Source of the DNA: DATATV01 sp035551355
Lineage (GTDB): Bacteria > Actinomycetota > Actinomycetes > Mycobacteriales > Pseudonocardiaceae
NCBI GenBank assembly: GCA_035551355.1
Contig: DASZNF010000068.1
Coordinates: forward strand, 4,795-68,794
Length of the DNA stretch: 64,000 nt
Reading direction: 5' to 3'
Within the stretch, counting starts at the first letter, position 1. Every line of letters begins with the position of its first letter. The position numbers and the translations under genes were made by a program. Shown here in pieces: positions 42,277 through 50,135 of this stretch. The notes under the pieces were generated by a model. That model did not search any database, was not told the DNA's origin, and worked only from the letters and a program-made list of their open reading frames with translations.

Positions 42277-43085
42277 CCATCGTGGACAGTAAGTACGAGA
42301 CGCTGCTGCTGGCGGAGCCCTCGCCCGGCGTCGTGGTGGTCACTCTCAACCGCCCCGACCGCTACAACGCGATGACCAACACCATGTTCGACGAACTGGA
42401 ACACGTCGCGCTGGCCCTCAACGCCGACGACGACACCCGCGTGGTGGTGCTCACCGGTGCGGGAAAGGCGTTCTGCGCCGGCTACGACCTGGCCGACGCC
42501 GACGCACTGCCCAACCTGGGCGCGCTGGGCATGCTTGACCAGCAGGAGCGGGCCGCTCGCGCGCTGCTGGCCATCCGGTCGATGCGGGTGCCGCTGATCG
42601 CCGCGGTGAACGGCGCCGCCGCCGGTGGCGGGTTGTCGTTGTCGCTGGTCGCCGACATCCGGATCGCCGGGGTGACCGCCAAGTTCAATGCCGCCTTCGT
42701 GCGCATCGGCCTGTCCGCCGGTGATCTGGGCGCGTCCTGGCTGCTGACCCGGCTCATCGGCCCGGCGCTGACCAGCGAGATCTGTTTCACCGGCCGGTTC
42801 GTCGACGCCGAGGAGGCGGGCCGGATCGGCTTGGTGAACGCGGTCAGCGCCGAGGACGCGCTGCTGGACGACGCACTGAGCATGGCCAAGACCATCGTGG
42901 CCAACTCGCCCGGCGGCGTGCAACTGTCCAAACGCGCCCTGCAGGCGAACATGGAGGTCTCGTCCTACGCCGCCGCGCTGGAACTGGAGAACCGCGGCCA
43001 GGCCCTGCTCACCCGCGGTTCCGACATGCCCGAGGCGCTGGCCGCGTTCAAGGACAAGCGCCCGCCGGTGTTCACGGGCCGGTGA
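42273..43085 (+). CDS. Enoyl-CoA hydratase/isomerase family protein, tandem copy 1
   Basis: A 270-residue crotonase-fold protein. Oxyanion segments FCAGYDLADAD and NGAAAGGGLSLSLVADIRIA are present, but both classical hydratase Glu positions are changed (Ser and Val); an Asp remains in GLSAGDLGASW, as in PaaG-type isomerases. So isomerisation or another reaction is more likely than hydration. GTG at 42273 has GAGGAG upstream and overlaps the previous stop. The C-terminal SYAAALELENRGQALL is nearly the same as in the next gene, indicating tandem duplication. Confidence 0.85.
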   Translation: MTIVDSKYETLLLAEPSPGVVVVTLNRPDRYNAMTNTMFDELEHVALALNADDDTRVVVLTGAGKAFCAGYDLADADALPNLGALGMLDQQERAARALLAIRSMRVPLIAAVNGAAAGGGLSLSLVADIRIAGVTAKFNAAFVRIGLSAGDLGASWLLTRLIGPALTSEICFTGRFVDAEEAGRIGLVNAVSAEDALLDDALSMAKTIVANSPGGVQLSKRALQANMEVSSYAAALELENRGQALLTRGSDMPEALAAFKDKRPPVFTGR

Positions 43086-43117
43086 CCACCATGACCAGCA
43101 CACGCGAAGGAACCACC

Positions 43118-43933
43118 GTGACCGACCTCGACATCCCGCCGCTGGACACCCTGGCCCTGGAACTGGCCGAGCCCGGGATCGCCGTGCTGCGGATGAACCG
43201 GCCCGACCGGATGAACTCGCAGACCGTGGCCATGTTCACCGAGTACAACACCGTCGCCTATGCGTTGCGGGACAGCGGAATCCGCGCGTTGATCGTCACC
43301 GGTGCCGGACAGCGCGCCTTCTGCGCCGGGTTCGACCTCGACGAGATCGACGTGATCACCCGCATGGGGGTGCGGGAGTTCCTGAAGTTCCAGGAGACCG
43401 CGACCGGCGGCATCCAGGCCATCCGGCACCTGCCGTTCCCGGTGATCGCCGCCGTGCACGGCGCGGCCACCGGCGGCGGCCTGGCGCTGGCCCTGGCCGC
43501 CGACATCCGGCTGGTCGCGCCGACCGCGAAGTTCAGCGCCGCGTTCGTCAAGGTCGGCCTGTCCATGGGGGAACTGGGCACCTCCTACAACCTCTCCCGC
43601 CTGGTCGGGCCGGGCCGCGCGGCCGAGATCGGGTTCACCGGCCGGCTGGTGGGCGCCGAGGAGGCCGTGCGGATCGGGCTGGCCAACCGGATGCACGCCA
43701 CCGAGGAGCTGTTCGACGAGGCGCTGGCCATGGCTCGGCAGATCGCCACCAACTCGCCGGGCGGGGTGCGCATGTCCAAGCGGGCCATCCAGCGCAACCA
43801 GGAGATCACCTCCTACGCCGCCGCGCTGGAACTGGAAAACCGCGGCCAGGCCCTGATGTCGCGCACCGAGGACATGCCCGAGGCGCTGGCCGCGTTCAAG
43901 GACAAGCGCGCCCCGCGGTTCACCGGACGCTGA
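43118..43933 (+). CDS. Enoyl-CoA hydratase/isomerase family protein, tandem copy 2
   Basis: A 271-residue paralogue of the preceding protein. It has FCAGFDLDEIDVI, HGAATGGGLALALAADIRL and GLSMGELGTSYNLSRLVG, with Glu where copy 1 has Asp. The tail NSPGGVRMSKRAIQRN and SYAAALELENRGQALM match copy 1 closely. GTG at 43118 is preferred because GAAGGAA lies 6 nt upstream; an earlier GTG at 43082 overlaps the previous stop and would add 12 residues. The acidic swap hints at divided roles of the pair. Confidence 0.83.
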   Translation: MTDLDIPPLDTLALELAEPGIAVLRMNRPDRMNSQTVAMFTEYNTVAYALRDSGIRALIVTGAGQRAFCAGFDLDEIDVITRMGVREFLKFQETATGGIQAIRHLPFPVIAAVHGAATGGGLALALAADIRLVAPTAKFSAAFVKVGLSMGELGTSYNLSRLVGPGRAAEIGFTGRLVGAEEAVRIGLANRMHATEELFDEALAMARQIATNSPGGVRMSKRAIQRNQEITSYAAALELENRGQALMSRTEDMPEALAAFKDKRAPRFTGR

Positions 43934-43944
43934 CGAGGACCACG

Positions 43945-44997
43945 ATGACCTGGGACTGGACCCCGGACACCCTGGCCGCGCTCACCGCCTTCGCGCGCGA
44001 GCGCGGCCTGGCCGACGGCGAGCTGACCACCCGCCGGATCGGGGACGGGCACTCCAACCTGACCTTCCTGGTCTCCGACGGCGAGCGGCAGTTCGTGATC
44101 CGTCGCCCGCCGCCACCCCCGACCCCGCCGGGCGCGCACGACATGCTGCGCGAGGCCAAACTGATCACCGCGCTGCACGACACCCCCGTGCCGGTGGCCA
44201 AGGTGCTGGCCACCGCCCAGGCCGGGGAGATCCTCGATGTGCCGTGCTACCTGATGAGCTTCGTCGCCGGCCCGGTCGTCACCACCGAAACGCCGGCCCC
44301 GCTGGACACCCCGGCCACCCGCCGGGAGATCGGCGAGGCTCTGGCGGACACGTTGGCCGATCTGCACCAGGTCGACTGGCGGGCCGCCGGACTGGCCGAT
44401 CTGGGGCGGCCGGAGGGGTTCAACGCCCGGCACCTGCGCCGGATGGCCAAGCTGGTCGCCGACGAGCGGGGCGACCCACCGCCGCACTTCGCGCCCGTCC
44501 AGGACTGGCTGACCGCGCACGTGCCCGCCGAATCGGGCGCGGCGATCGTGCACAACGACTACCGGCTGGGCAATGTGGTCCTCGCCCCGCAACCGCCCGG
44601 GCGGATCGCGGCCGTGCTGGACTGGGAACTGGCCACCATCGGCGACCCGCTGTTCGACGTGGGCTACTTCCTCGCCTCGGTACCCGAACCCGGCGGCCCG
44701 CACACGCCCACCGGCGAGCTGGGCACCGCGCTGCTGGAGGAGGGTTACCTCAGCCGCAAGGAACTGGCCGAGCGTTACCAGCAGCGCACCGGCCGCGAAC
44801 TGGCCAACCTGGACTGGTACACCGCGCTGGCCCTGTGGAAGCTCGCGGTGCTCTACGAATACGGCCGCCGCCGGGCGGTGCGCGGGGTGGGCGATGCCTA
44901 CTACGCCGATCCGGCCCTTGTCGAGTCCTTTGTGGACGCGGCACACCGCGCGGCCGGACTGGAATCACCGCCTCAAGCGGATCTGGAGGAGCGCTGA
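43945..44997 (+). CDS. Aminoglycoside phosphotransferase-fold kinase of the acyl-CoA group
   Basis: A 350-residue APH-fold protein. IGDGHSNLTFLVSDGERQFVI (nucleotide loop), catalytic loop IVHNDYRLGN with Asn replacing the usual Gly after His, and metal segment AVLDWELATIGDPLFDVGYF. Like the gene at 20561 it resembles the kinase domain of ACAD10/11, which phosphorylates hydroxyacyl-CoA. GAGGA before ATG. Its stop overlaps the start of the next gene. Confidence 0.82.
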   Translation: MTWDWTPDTLAALTAFARERGLADGELTTRRIGDGHSNLTFLVSDGERQFVIRRPPPPPTPPGAHDMLREAKLITALHDTPVPVAKVLATAQAGEILDVPCYLMSFVAGPVVTTETPAPLDTPATRREIGEALADTLADLHQVDWRAAGLADLGRPEGFNARHLRRMAKLVADERGDPPPHFAPVQDWLTAHVPAESGAAIVHNDYRLGNVVLAPQPPGRIAAVLDWELATIGDPLFDVGYFLASVPEPGGPHTPTGELGTALLEEGYLSRKELAERYQQRTGRELANLDWYTALALWKLAVLYEYGRRRAVRGVGDAYYADPALVESFVDAAHRAAGLESPPQADLEER

Positions 44998-46025
44998 TGG
45001 AACAGAATTTCGTCGACGAACTGGCCGCTACAGTCACTCCGGACATGCCCGAGCGCTTCTTCGACCGGTTCATGTTCAACCTGCACCCGGCCTCCTCGTC
45101 GGGGCCGGAGGTGATCCTCGGGCTGGGCCTGTACCCGCCGCGCGATGTGGCCGACGGGTTCGTCGTGCTGGTCACCGAGACCGAGCAACGCAACCTGCGT
45201 TTCTCCACCGAGATTTCCGCGTTGTCGGGGCTGTCCGGGGCCGAGGGCACGGTGAGCCCGTTGTCCTGGCAGGTTTCCGAGCCGATGACCGCGTGGCGGC
45301 TCGTGCTGGCGCCCAACCCGACCGGCCTGGAACTGGACGTCACCTGGCGAGCTCGCACCCCCGCGTGGCTGGGCGAGGTGCGAGTGGACAACACCGGCGA
45401 CGCACCCTCGTCGTTCGACCACCTGTTTCAGTCCGGCCGCTACGACGGCACCCTGCGCATCGACGGCAAGGAGCACATCGTCACGGGTTGGTACGGGCAG
45501 CGGGACCGCTCGCGAGGTGTGCGCACCATGGCCGGCGGACAGGGCCTGCACCTCTGGTACCAGGCGCAGTTCCCGGACCGCTGCATCGGCTTCCTGCTGG
45601 TGGAAACCCGGCAGCACGAACGGATGCTGCTGGAGGGTGCGGTCATGCACACCACCGGCGAACTCGACGACATCGTCGACGTCCGGCACGACCTCACCTT
45701 CACCGACACCGGCGACCTGCGCGCCGGCCGGGTCGAGGTGCGCACCGCCAGTGGCGCGGTCTACCAGGTCGACGCCGACGCCTCCGCCCGCGGCGGCTAT
45801 ATGGCGGGCGCAGGCTACGGCGGCCATCACGGCAGGCAACTCGGTCGCGACCACATCGAGCACGACGTGTACCCGCTGGACGGCTCGGTGTCGCCGCGGA
45901 CACTGGATTCCGCGCTCACCGACCGGCTGGCCGCGTTCACCTGGAACGGGGTCCCCGGTAGCGGGATCTTCGAATTCGCCCTGACCCGCAGCCGTTCCTA
46001 CACCTACCAGCCCACGCTTCGCTGA
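44997..46025 (+). CDS. Unrecognised catabolic-operon protein, two-part beta-rich fold
   Basis: A 342-residue protein I cannot assign with confidence. Two similar halves are suggested: a first part with MFNLHPASSSGPEVILGLGLYPPRDVADGF and a second with VTGWYGQRDRSRGVR and HLWYQAQFPDRCIGFLL. This layout resembles the lipocalin-like AttH/CrtC (hydroxyneurosporene synthase) superfamily and actinobacterial DUF7064/7065-type proteins. No signal peptide or membrane segment. Last gene of the long operon, coupled to the phosphotransferase gene by TGATG and followed by a strong terminator. A role in handling a hydrophobic substrate is a guess. Confidence 0.7.
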   Translation: MEQNFVDELAATVTPDMPERFFDRFMFNLHPASSSGPEVILGLGLYPPRDVADGFVVLVTETEQRNLRFSTEISALSGLSGAEGTVSPLSWQVSEPMTAWRLVLAPNPTGLELDVTWRARTPAWLGEVRVDNTGDAPSSFDHLFQSGRYDGTLRIDGKEHIVTGWYGQRDRSRGVRTMAGGQGLHLWYQAQFPDRCIGFLLVETRQHERMLLEGAVMHTTGELDDIVDVRHDLTFTDTGDLRAGRVEVRTASGAVYQVDADASARGGYMAGAGYGGHHGRQLGRDHIEHDVYPLDGSVSPRTLDSALTDRLAAFTWNGVPGSGIFEFALTRSRSYTYQPTLR

Positions 46026-46035
46026 TCGCACAACG

Positions 46036-46071
46036 AAAGCGGGTCCGCACTGTCGAGTGCGGACCCGCTTT
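46036..46071. terminator. Strong bidirectional intrinsic terminator
   Basis: A perfect 15-bp stem AAAGCGGGTCCGCAC/GTGCGGACCCGCTTT with a 6-nt loop, A-run on one side and T-run on the other, between convergent genes ending at 46025 and 46091. It can act on both strands and closes the long operon. Confidence 0.93.
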
Positions 46072-46090
46072 TTGCCTGTGGTGGAACAGA

Positions 46091-46996
46091 TCAGACCGAC
46101 CGGCTCGCCTTGCTGGTCGCGGTGGCGGCCTTGCTGCGCTCCCGGATCTCCGCCCAGTCGTTGTCGGACAACGAGGTCAGCCCGGCGAACGTGCCCGGTC
46201 CGGCCAGCATCTGCCCGCCGTCCATGGCGATGGTCTGCCCGGTCAGGTAGTCGCAGGCGTCGGAGAACAGGAACATGGTGAGGTTGGCCAGTTCCTCGAT
46301 CGTCCCGGCCCGACCGGCCGGAATCTGGTCGACCTGGGTCGCGCCCACCGAACTGCTTTCGGTCGGGTTGAGCATCTCCCACGCATAGTCCGTCGGAATC
46401 GGCCCCGGTGCCAGCGCGTTGACCCGGATCTTGTGCTTGGCCCACTCCACCGCCAGCGACATGGTCATCGAGTGCACCGCCGCCTTGGCCATGGCCGAGG
46501 GCACCACGAACGCCGAACCCGTCCACACCCACGTGGTCAACGTGGACAGCACGCTGCCGGGCAGCCCGTCGCGGATCCACCGGCGGCCCGCGGCCAGCGC
46601 GGTGTGGAACGAACCGTTCATCACCGTCGAGGTCACCGCCTCGAAGGCACGCGGGCTGAGATCCTTGGTCTGCGCGATGAAGTTGGCCGCGGCGTTGTTG
46701 AGCACCCCGGTCAACGGGCCGTGCTCGGTCCAGATCCGTTCCATCGCGGAATCCACCTGGTCAAACTGGCGGACGTCGACGGTGTGCGGGTGCACGGTGC
46801 CGGGACGGGATGCGGACGCTTCCGCCGCGGCCTCGGCCAGTACCGCCTCCCGCCGACCCCACAGGTGCACCTCGGCGCCGTGCGCGACCAGATGCGCGGC
46901 CACTCCCCGGCCCAGCCCGGTGCCACCGCCGGTGATGAGAATTCGCTTGCCCGCCAGCACATCCGTGGCGAACGGGGAGCGAGCCTGCTCGGTCAT
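46091..46996 (-). CDS. SDR of the 2,4-dienoyl-CoA reductase type
   Basis: A 301-residue SDR. ITGGGTGLGRGVA binds NADPH; NNAAANFIAQTKDLSPRAF and SAMAKAAVHSMTMSLAVEWA are the hallmarks of the DECR/peroxisomal dienoyl-CoA reductase branch, where the classical Tyr of YxxxK is absent and Lys is kept. GQTIAMDGGQ near the C-terminus. It would reduce a 2,4-dienoyl-CoA or a related conjugated acyl-CoA. ATG overlaps the dehydrogenase stop by 4 bp, with GAGGTGAGG just upstream. Third gene of the BadI-like operon. Confidence 0.83.
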   Translation of the reverse strand: MTEQARSPFATDVLAGKRILITGGGTGLGRGVAAHLVAHGAEVHLWGRREAVLAEAAAEASASRPGTVHPHTVDVRQFDQVDSAMERIWTEHGPLTGVLNNAAANFIAQTKDLSPRAFEAVTSTVMNGSFHTALAAGRRWIRDGLPGSVLSTLTTWVWTGSAFVVPSAMAKAAVHSMTMSLAVEWAKHKIRVNALAPGPIPTDYAWEMLNPTESSSVGATQVDQIPAGRAGTIEELANLTMFLFSDACDYLTGQTIAMDGGQMLAGPGTFAGLTSLSDNDWAEIRERSKAATATSKASRSV

Positions 46997-48168
46997 GCCG
47001 ACCTCACCTCGCCGCGCTTGCCCGAGAAAGCATTGTCCAGCAAGCTCTTTGCGATGATCTCGCGCTGGATCTCGTTGGTGCCACCATAGATCGGCGGCGC
47101 CAGCGCCCGGCGCACCTGGCCTTCCATCCCGTACTCGCGGGCGTAGCCGTAACCGCCCATCATCTGCATGGCCTCCAGTGTGGTGTGCTTGGCGATCTCG
47201 GTGCAGCGCATCTTGGCCATCGCGCTCTCCCGCGCCAGCAACGCTTCCTGCCCGGCGTCGATGCGATCGGCGCAGTCGTAGAGGAACGCCCGGCCCAACT
47301 CGATGTCGGTCGCGAGATCGGCGATCCGGTGGCGCAGCGCCTGGAAGCTGCCGATCCGCCGGCCGAACTGTTCCCGCTCGCCCACGTAGTCGATCACGTC
47401 GTCCAGCGCGCGCTGCGCCGAGCCGATGCTCATCGCCGCGATGATCAGCCGCTCCACGCCGAGACCACGCATCAGCTGCCGCCAGCCGTTGCGCGGCGTG
47501 CCGACGACGGCCGATTCCGGTACCCGGACGTCGGTGAAGAACACGTCGTTGACGGTGTGCGCCTCCATCGTGTCGATGGCCCGGATCTCCAGGCCCGGCG
47601 TGGCGGTGGGCACCATGAGCAGCGTCAGGCCCTCGTGTTTGCCGCCGGAGTCGTCCTCCCGGGTGAGCACCAGCAGGTGTTCGGCCACGTGCGCGGCCGA
47701 GATCCAGGTCTTCTGCCCGTTGATGACATAGTCCTCGCCGTCGCGGGCCGACTTGAGCCGCACACCGCCCAGATCCGACCCCGCGCCCGGTTCGGACAGC
47801 GCGATGGCCTCGAGCTTCCCGGCTGCCAGGTTGCCGACAACGGTGCGCTGCTGCTCCTCCGAGCCCCACTTGAGGTAGGTCTGCGCGGCGGTGAGGCCGG
47901 TGGAGTAGCCGGTGATCGGCGCCAGGCCCCGGGAAGTCTGTTCCAGGAACACACATTCCTCGACGAACCCGCCGCCGCCACCGCCGAACCGCTCGGGCAG
48001 CGACACGCCCAGCCAGCCCAGCCCGGCCAGTTTTTCCAGCAGCTGCGGGCTGTTGGACAGCCGGCCGCCGTCGGTGAGCGCGTCGCGCTGGGCGAGCGTG
48101 CCGCATTCGCTGCGGCAGAACGCGAACACCGCATCGGCGAAGCCGCGCTGGTCCTCGGTGAGTCGCAT
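46993..48168 (-). CDS. Acyl-CoA dehydrogenase
   Basis: A 391-residue acyl-CoA dehydrogenase with IALSEPGAGSDLGGVRLKSA, YVINGQKTWISAAHVAEHLL, REQFGRRIGSFQALRHRIAD, MGGYGYAREYGMEGQVRRAL and IYGGTNEIQREIIAKSL, so the C-terminal part is complete, the latter with the GGTNEIQ pattern. It lies 7 bp after the BadI-like gene and overlaps the dienoyl-reductase-like gene. A plausible job is dehydrogenation of the ring-opened or unsaturated acyl-CoA. Confidence 0.92.
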   Translation of the reverse strand: MRLTEDQRGFADAVFAFCRSECGTLAQRDALTDGGRLSNSPQLLEKLAGLGWLGVSLPERFGGGGGGFVEECVFLEQTSRGLAPITGYSTGLTAAQTYLKWGSEEQQRTVVGNLAAGKLEAIALSEPGAGSDLGGVRLKSARDGEDYVINGQKTWISAAHVAEHLLVLTREDDSGGKHEGLTLLMVPTATPGLEIRAIDTMEAHTVNDVFFTDVRVPESAVVGTPRNGWRQLMRGLGVERLIIAAMSIGSAQRALDDVIDYVGEREQFGRRIGSFQALRHRIADLATDIELGRAFLYDCADRIDAGQEALLARESAMAKMRCTEIAKHTTLEAMQMMGGYGYAREYGMEGQVRRALAPPIYGGTNEIQREIIAKSLLDNAFSGKRGEVRSA

Positions 48169-48175
48169 GACCGGC

Positions 48176-48970
48176 TCAGTGGCCGCGGTAGGCGGCGAAG
48201 TTGGGCTGGCGCTTCTCGTTGAAGGCGTTGATGCCTTCCTTCGCCTCGGCGGTCTCGCCGAACATCTTCAGCGTCGAGTAGGCCATGTTGCCGATGCTGA
48301 TCATGTGCTCGGTGTCGGTGTTGAACGACTGCTTGAGCACCTGCAGCGCCGTGGGGGAGTAGGACATCATCGTGTCCGCCCACTTGCGGACCTCGGCCTT
48401 CAACTCGGCCGCGGGAACCACCCGGTTGACCAGACCCCAGTCCAGGGCTTCCTCGGCACTGAGGCGGCGGAGCATGAACCAGATCTCCCGGGCCCGCTTC
48501 TCGCCGACCACCCGGGCGAGGTAGCTCGATCCGAGGCCGGCGTCGAAGGAACCGACCCGGGGCCCGTTCTGGCCGAACGTCGCGGTGTCGGCGGCGATGG
48601 ACAGATCGGCCAGCACGTGCAGCACGTGGCCGCCGCCGATGGCGATGCCGTTGACCGCGGCGATCACCGGCTTGGGGATGTCGCGGATCACCCGGTGCAG
48701 CGCCTCGACCTCGAACAGGCCGGTCTCCGAGGGGCCGTAGTCGCCGGTCTCCATCCGCTGCTTCTGGTCTCCGCCGGCGCAGAACGCCTTCTCGCCCGCG
48801 CCGGTGAGCGCCACGACCCCGACGCCGTCGTCGGCCCAGGCGCGCTTGAACGCGTAGACCAGCTCGTCGACCGTGCGGGCCCGGAAGGCGTTGTACCGAT
48901 CGGGACGGTTGATCGTGATCCAGGCGAGTCCGTTGTCGACCTCGTACGTCACGTCGGTGAAGTCGTCCAT
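48176..48970 (-). CDS. badI: BadI-like 2-ketocyclohexanecarboxyl-CoA hydrolase
   Basis: A 264-residue crotonase-fold protein, the length of BadI (about 260). FTDVTYEVDNGLAWITINRP, AFCAGGDQ, FGQNGPRVGSFDAGLGSSYL, KRAREIWFMLRRLSAEEALD and SPTALQVLKQSFNTDTEHM recall BadI more than MenB, from memory. BadI hydrolytically opens 2-ketocyclohexane-1-carboxyl-CoA to pimelyl-CoA. ATG at 48970 with GGAGGAGG about 9-14 nt upstream; the longer in-frame extension to 49081 would run through the operator. It heads a three-gene operon under box 7. Confidence 0.8.
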   Translation of the reverse strand: MDDFTDVTYEVDNGLAWITINRPDRYNAFRARTVDELVYAFKRAWADDGVGVVALTGAGEKAFCAGGDQKQRMETGDYGPSETGLFEVEALHRVIRDIPKPVIAAVNGIAIGGGHVLHVLADLSIAADTATFGQNGPRVGSFDAGLGSSYLARVVGEKRAREIWFMLRRLSAEEALDWGLVNRVVPAAELKAEVRKWADTMMSYSPTALQVLKQSFNTDTEHMISIGNMAYSTLKMFGETAEAKEGINAFNEKRQPNFAAYRGH

Positions 48971-49035
48971 GACCTCTGTGTCCTCCTCCGGTGCGGAATG
49001 CGGCCCGGGTCCGACCTGTGGACGGACCAACTTAT

Positions 49036-49048
49036 TTGGCCTGACCGT
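49036..49048. promoter_or_regulatory. FadR/GntR-type operator box 7
   Basis: TTGGCCTGACCGT with left flank CTTA lies 66 bp upstream of the BadI-like gene. It differs from the consensus TTGGTCNGACC by one base in the left arm and loses the final A. Confidence 0.55.
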
Positions 49049-49066
49049 TTGCAGCGTACGGGTGGG

Positions 49067-49076
49067 AACGATCGTT
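49067..49076. promoter_or_regulatory. Possible second TetR half-operator core
   Basis: AACGATCGTT is identical to the central 10 bp of the palindrome at 23591-23610, but the outer GTG/CAC arms are missing. It lies upstream of the BadI-like operon. Could be chance. Confidence 0.25.
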
Positions 49077-49106
49077 ATCAAGCGGGGGAGCGGGGTGAGG
49101 CCCGCC

Positions 49107-50027
49107 TCAGCCGGCCGGGGTGGTCAGCCGCTCACGGATCTCGGCGACCGCGTCGATCCCGGCCTCGGTCGAGTCCGCCACCGGCACCACGGTGACGTGT
49201 TGGGCGCCCGCCTCGACGAATGCGGCCAGCCAGTCGGCCACCTGTGCCGGAGTGCCCGCTGGGGCGATGTGCTGGAACTTCTCCGGAGGCAGCCGGTAGA
49301 GCGCCTGCATCCGCTGCCCGAGCAGGTCGCGGGCCCGCGCCGGGTCGGCGTCCAGACCGCACCACACGTTCACCCCGAACCGCGACGGCGTCGGCCGGCC
49401 CAGCTCCGCGGCGGCGTCCAAGATTTGCTGCCGGGTGGCGGCGAACCGGCGCGCGGAACAGAAGATGCCCAGCCATCCGTCGCCATATCGCGCGGTGCGT
49501 CGGACTGCGGGCTCCCCACGTCCGCCCACCATGATCGGCACCCGCGGCAGCGGCGGCGGCAGGACCCGGGCGTCGTCGAGATCGAAGAACTCACCGTGGT
49601 GGGTGACCGCGTCACCTTCGGACAATGCGGACAGCACGGTCAGCGCCTCGTCCAGGCGACGGCCTCGGGTGGCCGGATCCACCCCCGCGTTGCTCACCTC
49701 GGACCGGTCCTCGCCACCGACCCCCACTCCCAGGGTGAGCCGCCCCGGCGCCAACTGGCACAGCGTGGAGATCTGCCGGGCCACAGCCAGGGGATGGCGC
49801 AGCGCCAGCAGGTACACGCCGATAGTGACCGACAGTCGCTCGTGCGCGGCGAGCACGGAGGTGGCCGACACGATCCCGTCGAACCCGGTGCCGCCGTGGA
49901 AACTCAGGTGATCGCCCACGGTGAGGTGTTCGATCCCGCCGTCGGCGACCCGGTCCAGCAGACGGCGCCGGGCCTCCGGATCAGGGTTGAGGACCAGGTC
50001 CTGATCGGAGATGCCCACCGTCACCAT
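49107..50027 (-). CDS. Luciferase-like (LLM) flavin/F420-dependent oxidoreductase
   Basis: A 306-residue TIM-barrel protein of the bacterial luciferase family. HLTVGDHLSFHGGTGFDG, GRLTLGVGVGGEDRSEVSNAG, RRLDEALTVLSAL and PPLPRVPIMVGGRGEPAVRRTARYGDGW are typical of F420- or FMN-using actinobacterial members. It may carry out a monooxygenation or hydride transfer on a ketone or acid. ATG at 50027 with GAGGTGGG about 5 nt upstream. Own promoter with box 8, 25 bp before the start; 79 bp downstream of its stop lies nothing but the divergent neighbour region. Confidence 0.83.
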   Translation of the reverse strand: MVTVGISDQDLVLNPDPEARRRLLDRVADGGIEHLTVGDHLSFHGGTGFDGIVSATSVLAAHERLSVTIGVYLLALRHPLAVARQISTLCQLAPGRLTLGVGVGGEDRSEVSNAGVDPATRGRRLDEALTVLSALSEGDAVTHHGEFFDLDDARVLPPPLPRVPIMVGGRGEPAVRRTARYGDGWLGIFCSARRFAATRQQILDAAAELGRPTPSRFGVNVWCGLDADPARARDLLGQRMQALYRLPPEKFQHIAPAGTPAQVADWLAAFVEAGAQHVTVVPVADSTEAGIDAVAEIRERLTTPAG

Positions 50028-50052
50028 CGCGCCCACCTCGCCATTGAGAGTT

Positions 50053-50065
50053 TTAGTCAGACCAT
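50053..50065. promoter_or_regulatory. FadR/GntR-type operator box 8
   Basis: TTAGTCAGACCAT lies 25 bp upstream of the LLM oxidoreductase start; the right arm GACCA is perfect. Just beyond, AACCA and TGGTT (50078-50082, 50090-50094) form an everted repeat that may be a second contact. Confidence 0.6.
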
Positions 50066-50135
50066 TTACATAGATCTAACCATAGTGATTGGTTGATGAG
50101 ATCCGATGTGGGAGGGGAGCCGCCTCGAAACCCGG

